DNA of 64,000 nt from the NCBI GenBank assembly GCA_964020975.1, contig OZ026613.1:119657685-119721684 (forward strand), written 5' to 3'. The stretch is from Hermodice carunculata (taxonomy: Eukaryota; Annelida; Polychaeta; Eunicida; Amphinomidae). The position numbers were made by a program, and so were the translations under genes. Positions 25,323 through 35,514 of this stretch are shown here, in pieces; within the stretch, counting starts at the first letter, position 1; every line of letters begins with the position of its first letter. Under the pieces are notes generated by a model that did no database searches, was not told the origin of the DNA, and saw only the letters and a list, made by a program, of their open reading frames with translations.

Positions 25323-26192
25323 AGATACACGCACACTACGTGGACAAAGTTGTCAGAGTGTCTGTAAGAAAACGACTGCAAGTGAGGATGACATTGGCTC
25401 TGATAGCCAGCTTTATTTGATAAAGTGAAATCTTGTGCAATTGTGGGGCGATGTGATGTAGTTTCTGTGTTTGTATTTGTGTTTGCAATTTTATCGACCA
25501 CGTGAAATAGCAACGACAAAGGCCAATTACCCCATTTAAGGCAATAAAAGCACCTATTTTATCAGGGTAAGGTCCAACATTACTCTCTGAGGACTTGCCA
25601 ATATTTCTTCGGACCACATAGCAATGGTTTGATTGGCACTACTTCATATTTATAGGTGCACTGTGTCACATAAAACGTAACAGTCGGCAATATTTGTAAA
25701 GACATTTTAAGGAATAGTTTTCTTTGTATTTTGTTGATATTTTGGTGAAAAAGCTGGATTGTCAACCACTTTTTTATTGCCAATCTTGAGCTATGCAAAT
25801 AAGGCATGGTGTCACCTGGACAGTTAAGAATGTATAAATGCATATGGTGTGAATATGTAACTGTAAACAAATATCAGAATATTGTGTGGTATAACACAGC
25901 TAGCTTCATTTATTAACTAATAAACACCAAGTTTAATATCTTGAAAACGTAACAGTTGAATTTTGTATCGCTAATGTAGCTCATGTAGCAGCCCAACAAA
26001 CCCAAGGGGTCTCTCAGACCTTAACATGAGGAAGTCGTTGACGTATTGCATCTGGTAAATAGGTTTCTTAGTGTGTTAGCCTTAATATAGAATAAAACTG
26101 TAGAAAAGATTGCATATGCGTAATATATTGTAATACATCAGTGGTAGCTTTTGTCGGTAGCATTACCTTGCAAGTGTACATGTATATGTATA

Positions 26193-26195
<3 letters not shown>
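25323..26195. other. No recognised feature
   Basis: A minus frame at 25580-25870 (96 codons) lacks any recognisable motif. Confidence 0.4.

Positions 26196-26288
<93 letters not shown>
26196..26288. repeat. (TA)n microsatellite
   Basis: About 93 bp of pure TA. Confidence 0.95.
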
Positions 26289-26290
<2 letters not shown>

Positions 26291-26439
26291 GAACATTTAT
26301 GATAACAGTCAGATTTCTTTAATACATTATATGAATCCCTCTGACCCTTGACTACCCGTAAATGCCAATTTCAGCACTCCCAGCTGGTGGCAACTGTGAA
26401 AACACCAATGAAATACCCAGAGTACCTTCTGCAAAATGT

Positions 26440-26870
26440 GTGCAGAAAGAACACACGAATAAGGCCTGCTTTTGCAGCAACAATAATCTAAAGACTGCAA
26501 AGATTTGTATTAAATGGCTCAAAGATAATGATATGAAAGTATCTGCTTATTAATGTTAGGCTCTGTTACTTTTACCAAGTAATGTCATCGATCATGAAGA
26601 TTTCTACTTACGAATCGAGAGTGTGAGAATCAAACCCGAAAAATCGATCAAACTTGTGGAGGTATTTATAGATGATACGCTGATATCCGATGATCATGAA
26701 ACTAACTTATGTAAGCATGCGCGCAGGAAAATAAGTGTTCTAAAACGGATTTCTAAGCTATTAATTGAAAAAGAATATAGTCGGATTTCAGTATGGCAAT
26801 ATCGGGTATTAAAAATAAATACTCGAGTATCCGGCAAGGTATTACCGGTTTTGCAAAGAAAAAAATAACA
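26440..26870 (+). mobile_element. CR1/L2-like LINE fragment (post-YADD region)
   Basis: Translation gives IKWLKDNDMKVSA, a stop, then ESVRIKPEKSIKLVEVFIDD, TLISDDHETNLCKHA and KISVLKRISKLL. This is the recognisable segment after the RT catalytic box in many invertebrate LINEs (IKLLGVTIDDTLSFDDHV). Only this part survives. It is 5'- and 3'-truncated. Confidence 0.75.
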
Positions 26871-26888
26871 CACACGAGCTACCATTCG

Positions 26889-27076
26889 CAGAGATGCCAA
26901 CATTCAAAATGCCATTTCAGGGACATTTAAGTGAGAACATCAGGGACAGAGCATATTTAACAAAGAATATATAAGAAAAAACTCAGTTTCAATGCGTGAC
27001 AAAGACCGTAAATTGGTCAGAATTTCAGCTATTTTCAGGGACTGTCCCTGGTGATGTGGGACAGTTGGCACCTATG
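26889..27076. mobile_element. Short hAT-like MITE (188 bp) with CATTCG duplication
   Basis: The left end CAGAGATGCCAAC (26889-26901) pairs with the right end GTTGGCACCTATG (27064-27076), 11 of 13 complementary. CATTCG occurs immediately outside both ends (26883-26888 and 27077-27082). The CAGAG...GCCAAC form fits hAT termini, although hAT elements normally duplicate 8 bp. Confidence 0.55.
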
Positions 27077-27082
27077 CATTCG

Positions 27083-27585
27083 AGCGACTGTCCATTTGGC
27101 AAATCAGACAGTGTGCTTACAATAAACAGTCAACAAACAATAAGAACAAATTCCATCAATATTAATATTCATCATCTCATGCACTATCATAAGCTATATA
27201 ACATAAACATCAAGTTCTTGATTGCACAGTTGTCGGTAAACGTATTACTAGTATTACATTCTGCATTATGCTACTATTCTGCAGAAGTAACTTTTGATTG
27301 TTGTAATGCAAAAATATATGATCATTTCTGTCATACCTGGCTGTATACTTGCTCCCTTCTTTGTAAGCGTGTTGCCGGCTTCCAAAGAAAAGGCACACAG
27401 AACACCAGTCGTTGGCGTTGCCAGATGCATGTCAAAACAGAACCTAGATTTACCTTGTGTGCTCCAAAGTTTGAGTCTAGATGTTTTCAACAATACTTTT
27501 TTGAATTAAATAAAAACCAAGAGTACACTGGGTTTTTTGGTAAACATGTTCAATGTCACACCAGAAAACAGAACTATGTGGTCAG
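27083..27585. other. No recognised feature
   Basis: A 201-codon frame (26996-27601, plus) starts inside the MITE and runs through this stretch. I do not regard it as a gene. Confidence 0.4.
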
Positions 27586-27990
27586 CGTTAAAGATTTTTA
27601 AAAGAGCGAGACCAAAATTTAAAGCTTGGTCTTCATTCAGATGTGCCACGATGGGGCGCTTCACATAATATTTGTAAACTGTGTAACGTGGGCAAAGAAG
27701 ATCTGTCTCACTTCCTTTTCATTTGCACAAGCCTCAATAATACACGTACTAAATACATGTTTTCTTTACAGACCCATTTTGCAACAACATGTATCCGCAT
27801 GACATTATTTCGTGGCATGCTCCTTTTGTCAAAAAGTATGTAAATTGATTGGTGGAATATTTTCAGATAAAAACAATTCACGTCTATTTGACAGTGTATG
27901 TAACAGCTATCTCCAGGAAGCGTGGCACAGACCCAGGGATTACTTCTTCAAACAGGGTTGATGTGCTTCCCACATGTAAGTAAATTGTGT
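27586..27990 (+). mobile_element. LINE ORF2 C-terminal fragment
   Basis: The frame around 27600-27840 reads RDQNLKLGLHSDVPRWG then ICKLCNVGKEDLSHFLFIC, a CCHC-type C-terminal zinc motif. It matches the equivalent part of the minus-strand LINE at 28.6-33.9 kb (ICKLCNQGIEDLFHFTFTC), so it is a separate copy of the same lineage in the opposite orientation. The AW-type ending (YLQEAWHRPRDY) follows near 27915 in another frame. Confidence 0.75.
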
Positions 27991-28009
27991 CAATATGTAT
28001 CTATTGTAT

Positions 28010-28160
28010 GACTTTAAAGGAACAGCTTAATTTTTAGTAGATGGTAAACAAAACTGTCTCTCTTTTATCATTATGCATTTACAAAATTGGTCTGTGGACG
28101 CATTGCGACTTACCTCTCATTGAGTATGAGGACGAATTGCAAATTACCCCGCGTCGAATA
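28010..28160 (+). repeat. Dispersed repeat E, copy 1
   Basis: Starts GACTTTAAAGGAACAGCTTA and includes GTCTGTGGACGCATTGCGAC. The second copy is at 34133-34260. Its nature (SINE-like or UTR of a larger element) is unknown. Confidence 0.8.
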
Positions 28161-28163
28161 TGT

Positions 28164-28265
28164 AATAATAATAATAATAATAATTTTATTCGGAAAACTA
28201 CCCCTTTACAGCGGGGGCATCAATGGAACGGGGTTTATTCCATGATGCGTCCAAGTATATTACAA
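28164..28265 (-). mobile_element. LINE 3' terminus with (TTA)n tail
   Basis: On the minus strand the sequence runs CATGGAATAAACCCCGTTCC ... TGTAAAGGGGTAGTTTTCCG, then AATAAAATTATTATTATTAT. Only the last 100 bp of the element is present. Nearly the same terminus occurs at 28571-28665. Confidence 0.65.
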
Positions 28266-28435
28266 TAAGCCGTCTATATTACAAAGTAAAGATTTGTGTG
28301 TGGTAGGGCTGTATCTGCGTTCAGCATTGAGCCGTACGTGGAACAGCATCCATTTACCATTTGAAATTTACTTTTTACATGTGCATGCAACCATCAGTAG
28401 GCTTCTCATAGCTCCATGTATATATACATATATAT

Positions 28436-28560
28436 TGTCCATTACATTCTTTTGACAAATTAACCTTCCCTTAACACTAATCACACATACATTTTGGATG
28501 CTACCTCTTCAAAATACCAAATCGCAAATTCCGCACCCAATGCCAATGGTTTGTAAACAA
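28436..28560 (+). repeat. Dispersed repeat F, copy 1
   Basis: Shares GACAAATTAACCTT-CCTTAACACTAATCACA and CCAATGGTTTGTAAA with 54700-54855, and has an internal deletion relative to that copy. The LINE terminus at 28571 lies directly after it. Confidence 0.8.
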
Positions 28561-28977
28561 TAAATGAATAAATAAATAATTTTATTAGGAAAACTACCCC
28601 TTTACAACGGGGGCATCGATGGAGCAGGGTTTATTCCATGATGCGTCCAAGTATCTTACCCATTTAAAGTTTGCTTTCAACTGGTGTAAACAGTCATCAA
28701 TATCATAATTTTTGTCCCCCGCGCTAAAACTAGAGATAAACCACTCATTGGGAGAAAACTCTAGAAAGCGTAAGGACAAGTACATCGTGCACTTTTGGTT
28801 TACAATGTAGAAAATAAATGTTTATCATCGTCATATTTACAATGTATAAAATTAAAGTACACTTCAAGATAGATAAAACTTATATACAATATAGGAGCTC
28901 CATTTAAAATCTATGGAATCTGCACCTTACAGGGAACTGTACAACTCTCTTTCTTTACTGTGAACAGGCACAGTTGA

Positions 28978-28980
<3 letters not shown>

Positions 28981-29070
<90 letters not shown>
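28981..29070. repeat. (TA)n(CA)n microsatellite
   Basis: About 80 bp of TA followed by a few AC units, in the LINE 3' region. Confidence 0.95.
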
Positions 29071-29103
29071 TTAGCTTATATATCACAGTTAATTTTTAAG
29101 TAT

Positions 29104-30546
29104 CTACACAGAAATGTCACAGCCAGCACCTTCAAGAGCTACCATACGGCAACGCCATGCTTCTTTTAGGAAAGTTTTACAAGCACTGTCAAATATATCA
29201 TTAACAGCATGGTCATAATTGAATGATATTCCAAACAGTAGCGTAAATTTCGTAGTTAAGGAAGAGCGAGTAAAATGTTCCCATACATGGGTATAGCCAT
29301 GTTCCAACAGGCATTTTCCCAAATTTCGCCAAATCTTAGTTTTTAATTCCTTGGAGTGTTCACATGTGAAAGTGAAATGAAATAAATCTTCTATACCTTG
29401 ATTACATAGTTTACAAATTCCATTCGACAAATTCCATCTCTGTAATGTTTCTTCCAGTCCTAGACATCCGGTTCTAGCCAAAAATTTTAGTCTAGTGCCC
29501 TTGAAGTCATTTACCTGGAACATGTATCTCTCCTCATGCGTGGAATACTTAATCAGTTTGTAATATGACAAGGAGGACATTTCATCGATATCTTTAAAAA
29601 AGTCATATACGTAGTTTTGCGTGGGCAACTGACAAAAAGGATAGATCCAGTCACCAGTATCTCTACAATTTACATTATCTAATCCAGCCTCGGACAAGAT
29701 TGTGGATATCTGTGACATGTATGGCCAGCAAGATTTATGACCGGAGTGAAAATTTGTTTCTAAATCACAAAGTACTCGTTTACACAGTCTGTTTGCTAAA
29801 ATGTTATACTTTACATGATGATAATATTTTACTCTCTGTTTATTCAAGATGGTTATCAGTGGTAGCCAGCCAAACTCCCCTAGTGTTGCCACCATTGCAG
29901 GGGTACCTCTTACTTGTAGAATGGCTCGTGCCACCGTGTACTGGAATGATCTTACAATACTTGTGCTTTCCTTTGTATTGTTAAACCATACTGCACTGCC
30001 ATGTGAGAGTGAAGGCATTATTAGGCTTTTCCAGAGACTGTCACCAAACGTTACTCTATTTATATTGTCGTGCGATGAGAGAATACTACATATATATCCA
30101 TTTAAGCGACTAAGTTTAACTTTCAAGTGTTGCTTTATGCGTGGAGAGTCTTGTAATGACTGGGCAAATATAATACCTAAATATTTATACATAGTGCATT
30201 CTTCAAGTGTCAACGTTCCCAAAAACTATTTCCTTGTCATATTCATTTTTTTACCTATTACCATAACTTTTGATTTTGTGTCATTAAATTTCATTCCCCA
30301 TTTTATAGCAAATTTATGTGCAATATTAAGCATTTCCTGTAGTTGTTTATCATCATTTGCCATCAGAACAATGTCATCTGCATAAAGTAAGGCGGGAATA
30401 AGTTCATCATGATAGGTTATTCCTAACCTCTGCTCATTAAGCATAAAGAGTAGATCATTCATGACAATAGAAAATAGCCTGGGTGATAGAACACATCCTT
30501 GTTTCGCACCATTAACACTTTCGTACCAATTACTTTCAAGGACCAA
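29104..30546 (-). pseudogene. LINE ORF2, RT motifs B-C to C-terminal zinc motif
   Basis: This is the C-terminal half of ORF2. The first part (30546-30229) carries GAKQGCVLSPRLFS (motif B) and LLYADDIVLMA (motif C). One TAG at 30226-30228 separates it from a 372-codon stretch (30222-29104) in the same frame. That stretch contains YKYLGIIF, the thumb/connection region and the terminal ICKLCNQGIEDLFHFTFTC CCHC-type motif, ending with AWRCRMVALEGAG before a natural stop. A single stop in about 480 codons indicates a recent copy. The frame differs from the upstream piece at 30536-31228, so a frameshift lies near 30540. Confidence 0.85.
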
Positions 30547-31716
30547 ATATAACTTTGTTTTCCACCTTCTCGTACAATCTATGTACTAATCGCCATGTTT
30601 TACCTTGAATTCCACTATTCCACAGTTCGCACATCATCCGATTTCCGTTTACCGTATCAAAAGCTTTGCTGATATCAAGAAATGCTAACCATGTTTTTTC
30701 TTTTCTGTCCTTTCTTAAACTACATAGACCTTTGAGACTAAAGTAGTGATCTTCTAACCTACGACCTTGTCTATATGCACCTTGGAGTTCACCAAAGGTT
30801 TCCTGTTCCTCATAGAAAGACATCATTTGTGTTTCAAGCATGGATGCAAACACTTTATATACATTACAAGTAATTGTAATTCCTCTATAATTGCTGAGTA
30901 GTTCTGGCTTACCGTCTTTATATATTGGTTTAATATAACCTTTTGACCAATCGTCTGGGAAGCTTTCTAGTATTTTACATAGCTTAAATATTTTCGTAAG
31001 TGAGTTAACAATTGCCTCACCGCCATGCTTTAAAAATTCGTTTGGTACATTATCAATACCACAGGCTTTACCGTTCTTTAGTTTGCTAATGGCATTCAAG
31101 GTAGTTTTTTCATCTATTACTATATCCGTGAGGCCAGACATGTTTACTTTATCTCCGTCACAAGAAAGATGTTCCATCGAAGTATTGCTTAGGTCTTTAT
31201 CACCTGTCGGTGACCCAGAATTTCCCAAATTTTTCCAATATGTGCCTATATTTCACTGATTCTCTTCGGATCGTTAATAATTTTGCTTTTGTCATTAGGG
31301 TCGCGGATTTTTAGGGGATGTCCATTATTTCCATTCAAACGTTTCAGCATTCGCCAATATGAACGTGTGTTTTTCGTTCCTTTTCTAGAATTTAAAGAGA
31401 TAACTTTTATTTTATTTTGGACTTTAATGGTTTTAAGTTTTTCATGAACATCTCGCTTTCTACGCAAATATTCTTGCCAAAGTTCTGGTAAAATTTCTGG
31501 GTCACAAGTATCTGTGCCTGCCCAATACCTGTAGAACCTATTTGCCGTTCTACGATTTTGAATGAGTTTCTTAGTTTCTTTGTCACACACATGCTTTTTA
31601 TCGTCTTTTATTTCTTTTTTACCGACATATTGTTCACCAACTTCTGTAACAATCTGCTTCCATTCTAGCCATGTTTGGTTAATAGGTTGGGAAAGGTCAC
31701 ACTCGAAGTTTAGCAT
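30536..31716 (-). pseudogene. LINE ORF2 middle section, linker and RT motif A
   Basis: Two frames cover this part. 31716-31246 holds the linker after the endonuclease (TWLEWKQIVTEVGEQYVGKK ... YWRMLKRLNGNNG). 31228-30536 holds KLKNGKACGIDNVPNEFLKH, LLSNYRGITITCNVYKVFAS, and AFLDISKAFDTVN (motif A with its first catalytic aspartate). The two frames differ by one base, so there is a frameshift at about 31235, with additional stops around the junction. Confidence 0.85.
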
Positions 31717-31729
31717 ATAAAGCTATTTT

Positions 31730-32530
31730 GAAAGCACTCCAGTCTTTTACCTCATTGATTTTCCACTTAATTGCATTTTTTACCAGGGGGGCATTGTTTT
31801 ACACTCGGAATAGTTAAACGAAACACATATTGTATTGTGATCACTGCCTAAGTCATAATCACCAACTTCATCAATGATGACGCTGTCTATGTTATTTTCC
31901 AGAGAGGAGCTTATCAGTGCATAGTCAATAGTGGTCTAGGTGCTACCTCTATGCCTCGTATATTTTCCAGTGCATAGGGGAGATTTGTTTAAAACTTTCA
32001 TATCAGCTGTCTCTATCAGTTTTTCAAGCAGGTCGCCATTAAAACTTGCTTTACCTTCAACACGATACTCTCCTATTTTACCATTGAAATCTCCTAACAA
32101 TATACAATGGTGACCTTTGGATTGCAATTGGCGGATATTTTCGATCAGCTCATTCATAAGAAAAGAACTATTATCTTTATCTATTCCATCGTTAGGAAAG
32201 TAAGTTACCCCGACCATAAAAATATTCTGTCCAGCTTTGACCTTTATCCATAAACGCTCAAATTCATCATTTTGCGAGTCGAAAACATTGTTATCTAGAA
32301 CCTCAATACTTTTGCTAATTAGGAGACCTAAACCACCTCCTGTCTTTTTCACAGTGCTCTTCCTTGCTTTGCCTAACCACTTATATTGAGGATGTATATT
32401 CTCAAATATTATGTTAGATCAGATTGGTGGAACGTTTCAACCATTGCATACATAGAAAAGTGTTCTTTTTCCAGTAAATGAGACAGTTCACATCGTCTGG
32501 CTAAACCTAAATTTTGCACATTACAGTATG
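31730..32530 (-). pseudogene. LINE ORF2 AP-endonuclease domain
   Basis: The minus-strand frame 32352-31936 gives GGGLGLLISKSIEVL, WIKVKAGQNIFMVGVTYFPN and HHCILLGDFNGKIGEYR, where GDFNG carries catalytic residues of the APE-type endonuclease. Beyond one stop near 31935 the same frame continues TTIDYALISSSLEN and GDYDLGSDHNTICVSF, where SDH is the conserved catalytic motif. The N-terminal part near 32520-32400 is readable as LAYCNVQNLGLARRCELSHL. Confidence 0.85.
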
Positions 32531-32557
32531 CTAGTCTAATTTTCTTATACACTTTCC

Positions 32558-33890
32558 TTAACTTACGCTGCTTACCTCGGCGATGGCGTTTTGTCTTATT
32601 TTCGGTACGCTCCCTAGTGTTGGTCTTGGAGGCCCTAGCTTCTTTGCCACACCTCTAATATGTACTGTTATACCAACATATCTTCTTTTTATGTCCGAGT
32701 TTACAGCACGTGTCGCACCGTATCTTATGTCCGTGCTTGCACGTGGAGGAGTTATGGTTTCTTTCACCACAGAAAGTACACTTCGCTGTATTGTTTTGGG
32801 ACCTTGCATCTGTATGGTTTCGTCCGCCTTCATAGCTACCGGTAGCATTGTTCGTCTGCTGTTCGTCTCCTTTTGTGCATGCTTGCGATTGTGCTTGCCA
32901 ACATGCTGCCATGCGCCACTTTCAGCAGTCCTACCACTGTCTGTCCCGTTCCGTGACCACGGACCGTTATTTGACCGTTTCCCCGGTAGTGTGCTTTTGT
33001 TTTGGCTGGATTGGCTTGCTGAGGTTCTTACTCCAAGGCACTGGCTACCAAAACTTTCGATCAGCTTTTTCGTGCCAAACTGGGAAAGGTGTAAGCCATC
33101 TTTTTGTGAAGCACCTTCATTTATTGTGCCGTCAGCGAGACGAAATTTTGGGTCATTATTGATAAATGTATAGCCATTGTCAATGCACATGGCTGCTAGT
33201 CAAGAATTTACTATTTCTGCCGTTTCTTGGGCATCACATTTGTCAACTCGTGGGCACAAGCTTGATACTTTGACATGCTTTGCAACTTGTTTAGCGCCAA
33301 TTGCCATTAACTTGTAGTCATTGATTATCTTATCAGCATCATTGGACTTGGCACAGTCGTTTGTACCAACTTGTAAGATGACAGATTCATATTTTCTTGT
33401 TTCTTTTGTCAATGCATTATGCACATCAATGACTGTGGCGCCACTCATAGACTTTACTACTGTCTTACTGTCGCTGCTTGTGACATCCTTAATGACAGAG
33501 CTCCCAATCACTAAGTTGTCAAAGGATGTTTTGTTGTCCTTAGATTCGAGCTTTTCGTGGGCTTTCTTTAGGCCATCTTTAAGTTCTGCATTTTCGCGCC
33601 TAAGCTCTGTGCATTCTGTGGTTTTTGCAGATAGTTGTTTTATAAGATCAGCATTGTTCGTGTTGAGTGATTGGATCTGTGCCTTGAGAGTTTTGAGTTC
33701 TATGTTATTTGCCTTAACTTGGTTTTCAAGGTTGCTTATTCCCTGTACTATCAGACGGACATGAGTAGGCATTAATCTACAGCCTTTGCGGTTCCACATG
33801 GCACTTATTTCCGGCTCTTTTTCACCAATACATGTGTAATGGTGCCAAATCATGCATGTTACACACTGTTACACATATGTATCTACTGTA
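32558..33890 (-). pseudogene. LINE ORF1: PHD finger, coiled coil, SGNH esterase, CCHC zinc knuckles
   Basis: From right to left: a truncated PHD-type finger (QCVTCMIWHHYTCIG, then WNRKGC, where the usual WxCxxC has lost its first Cys); a heptad-rich coiled coil (ENQVKANNIELKTLKAQIQ through LRRENAELKDGLKKAHEKL); an SGNH/GDSL-like esterase with LVIGSSVIKDV (block I, Ser), VILQVGTNDC (GxND block) and DGLHLSQFGTKKL (DxxH block); and basic sequence followed by KCTFCGERNHNSSTCKHGH and CDTCCKLGHKKKICW knuckles. One TGA near 33197 splits the esterase and a frame change (about 32900) precedes the knuckles. Esterase-bearing ORF1 proteins are known in CR1-type LINEs and are thought to help the RNP meet membranes. 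The role here is inferred. Confidence 0.8.
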
Positions 33891-34130
33891 TTGTATTTGT
33901 GTCTTTTTGCCCAGAACCACTTCCTAGTAGTCATTACCCTATTCTGCAGTCCGAAATCTTTACTCTCCATAAGCTAGCCTGTCCCTATCTAACCTATATA
34001 CATATAGAAGAACTATTGTCCATATTGCACACGTTCCTCTGTAAAATTTTGACACATGCTGTATGAGCCCAAATAAATTAAAGGGTCTTCAGCGGGTAAC
34101 TATTCAACATGTTTCGGAGCCTTTTACTCG
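33891..34130 (+). repeat. Dispersed repeat A/B/C family, copy A
   Basis: Starts TTGTATTTGTGTCTTTTTGC and ends near ATGTTTCGGAGCCTTTTACT. It is about 240 bp. Copies B (58946-59185, inverted) and C (60440-60573, internally deleted) share both ends and much of the middle. No coding sequence or clear terminal inverted repeats. It could be SINE-like, a MITE or the UTR of a larger element. Confidence 0.85.
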
Positions 34131-34132
34131 TT

Positions 34133-34260
34133 GACTTTAAATGAACAGCTTAATGTTTTAGTGAGTGGTAAACAAAAATGCGTCTCTTTATCATTGTGCA
34201 TTTACAATTAGTCTGTGGACTCATTGCGACTTACCTCGCGTCGTATTGCCCTCGTTCTCA
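34133..34260 (+). repeat. Dispersed repeat E, copy 2
   Basis: Begins GACTTTAAATGAACAGCTTA and contains GTCTGTGGACTCATTGCGAC, matching 28010-28160. It abuts copy A of the other repeat family directly. Confidence 0.8.
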
Positions 34261-35514
34261 ATGGGTAGTTTCCCAATAAAACGTAATTGAAATAGCTGAA
34301 TTAGAGCCAAGAGTAGAAAGGGACAGATACAGGTCTTGGTGCTTGTACCATCCCTCTAGAGGACTTTAATATTTAACGCGGGCTCTAAGAGATAACGGAA
34401 TCACTCCTGGAATAAATTAATTCAATGGGTTCTTCGGCAGATAAAACTGCTCCAAATAGAATATTGTCCACTGATGATTGATCCCTATAATCTGCGTTGA
34501 TGAATTTCTGCTTTTTATTAGAAGCGAGCTATTTTCTCTTTCAGGCAAGGCAGATTGTCAATATTCTTTCAAACCAAGGCATACGCAGCTTAACAGGACT
34601 TGACATTCAAGAAAAGTACTTTTTTCGGATGTCCGGTCCTTGAATACTGGAACCGGATACCCGAAAACATCATTTTCCGGAAACCAGACCGGTTCCACGG
34701 GTACCCGACAATGCTCTTGGTTTCAGTGTCTCAATCTTTTCAATTACTCTCCCCTGGTATGGCACCTATGTGCGCAAAATAAATCTGCGAAATGGAACAT
34801 ATCCAAGAAACACTGCCAAGAAAGTCGATAATGGAATATTTGGTTTTAACATATTTCATTCAAAAAATGCAATCGGGGAAAGGGAAGCCTTACATTAAAC
34901 CCTATCGGGGAAAAGGGACAACATATAAACAGGACATAATAAACAACACCAAAGATACACAAAAGGCACTGAAGAGGTCTAGGACAGATAGTGGGGCTGG
35001 TGCTTATAATAATCATGAATAAAAACTACGTCAAAACAACTCAAAAGGTTTACAATCTCCCAGTTTTCTCAATAAATTCATGAACAACTGCAAAAATAAT
35101 GTAATTACTATTAAAACAACAGGCTTTATTACCATAAAAAATTGAAAATACCAATAAAAAAAATAGAATAAGCACGTAACCTTAACGGTTGTAGGATTTT
35201 CAACGGGGTGATTGAGTGACACCCCCCCCCCCCGATTTGAGCGTTTTTGCACCAGGAGGGAGATCGAAGTTAATTTCAAGAGAAATTCAAATGATGAAGC
35301 AAGTGCCAGAGACTATGAAATGACTCTTGTTGGTGAATTTATCTTTGGTGAAAATAGACTTCGAACGTCCTTTTCTCCATTAACTGCAAGATTAACCGAA
35401 GATCAGGGGACAAAATACGGACGTTTGATTATAACAGGGCGCTACTTATGGCTGTGGGCTATTGTTCTATAGCGAGAATTGCTTTATCCTACTGTACTAT
35501 GAGATAATGCCAAG
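34261..35514. other. No recognised gene; poly(C) and short unrecognised frames
   Basis: Frames at 34792-35022 (76 codons, lysine-rich) and 35212-35472 (86 codons, contains TRREIEVNFKRNSNDEASAR) read somewhat like protein but match nothing I know. The second starts beside a 13-bp C run (about 35220-35232). Possible exons or unidentified transposon pieces. Confidence 0.25.

Larger units (their letters stand above)
28565..33890 (-). mobile_element. Nearly full-length LINE with ORF1 (PHD, coiled coil, esterase, zinc knuckle) and ORF2 (APE, RT)
   Basis: Reading right to left, ORF1 spans about 33888-32560 and ORF2 about 32530-29104, followed by a 3' region that contains a (TA)n tract and seems to end at 28571-28665 with AATAAAATTATTTATTTATT. 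The assignment of that terminus to this copy is probable, not proven. ORF1 is interrupted by one in-frame TGA (near 33197) and a frame change before the zinc knuckles. ORF2 has a few stops and at least two frame changes. The 5' end is cut inside the PHD finger, where dispersed repeat A starts at 33891. The copy is fairly young but inactive. Clade: CR1/L2-related by motif style, unresolved. Confidence 0.85.

Noticed and set aside
25106-25519. Poly-Tyr, poly-Leu, poly-Asn and poly-Ile frames
   Set aside because: They are generated by the (ATT)n compound array.
26996-27601. 201-codon plus-strand frame
   Set aside because: It starts inside the hAT-like MITE, has no recognisable domain, and its composition looks like non-coding AT-rich DNA.
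29849-30385. 178-codon plus-strand frame
   Set aside because: It is an antisense shadow of LINE ORF2.
32583-33173. 196-codon plus-strand frame, and 33321-33764 (147 codons)
   Set aside because: They are antisense shadows of the LINE ORF1.
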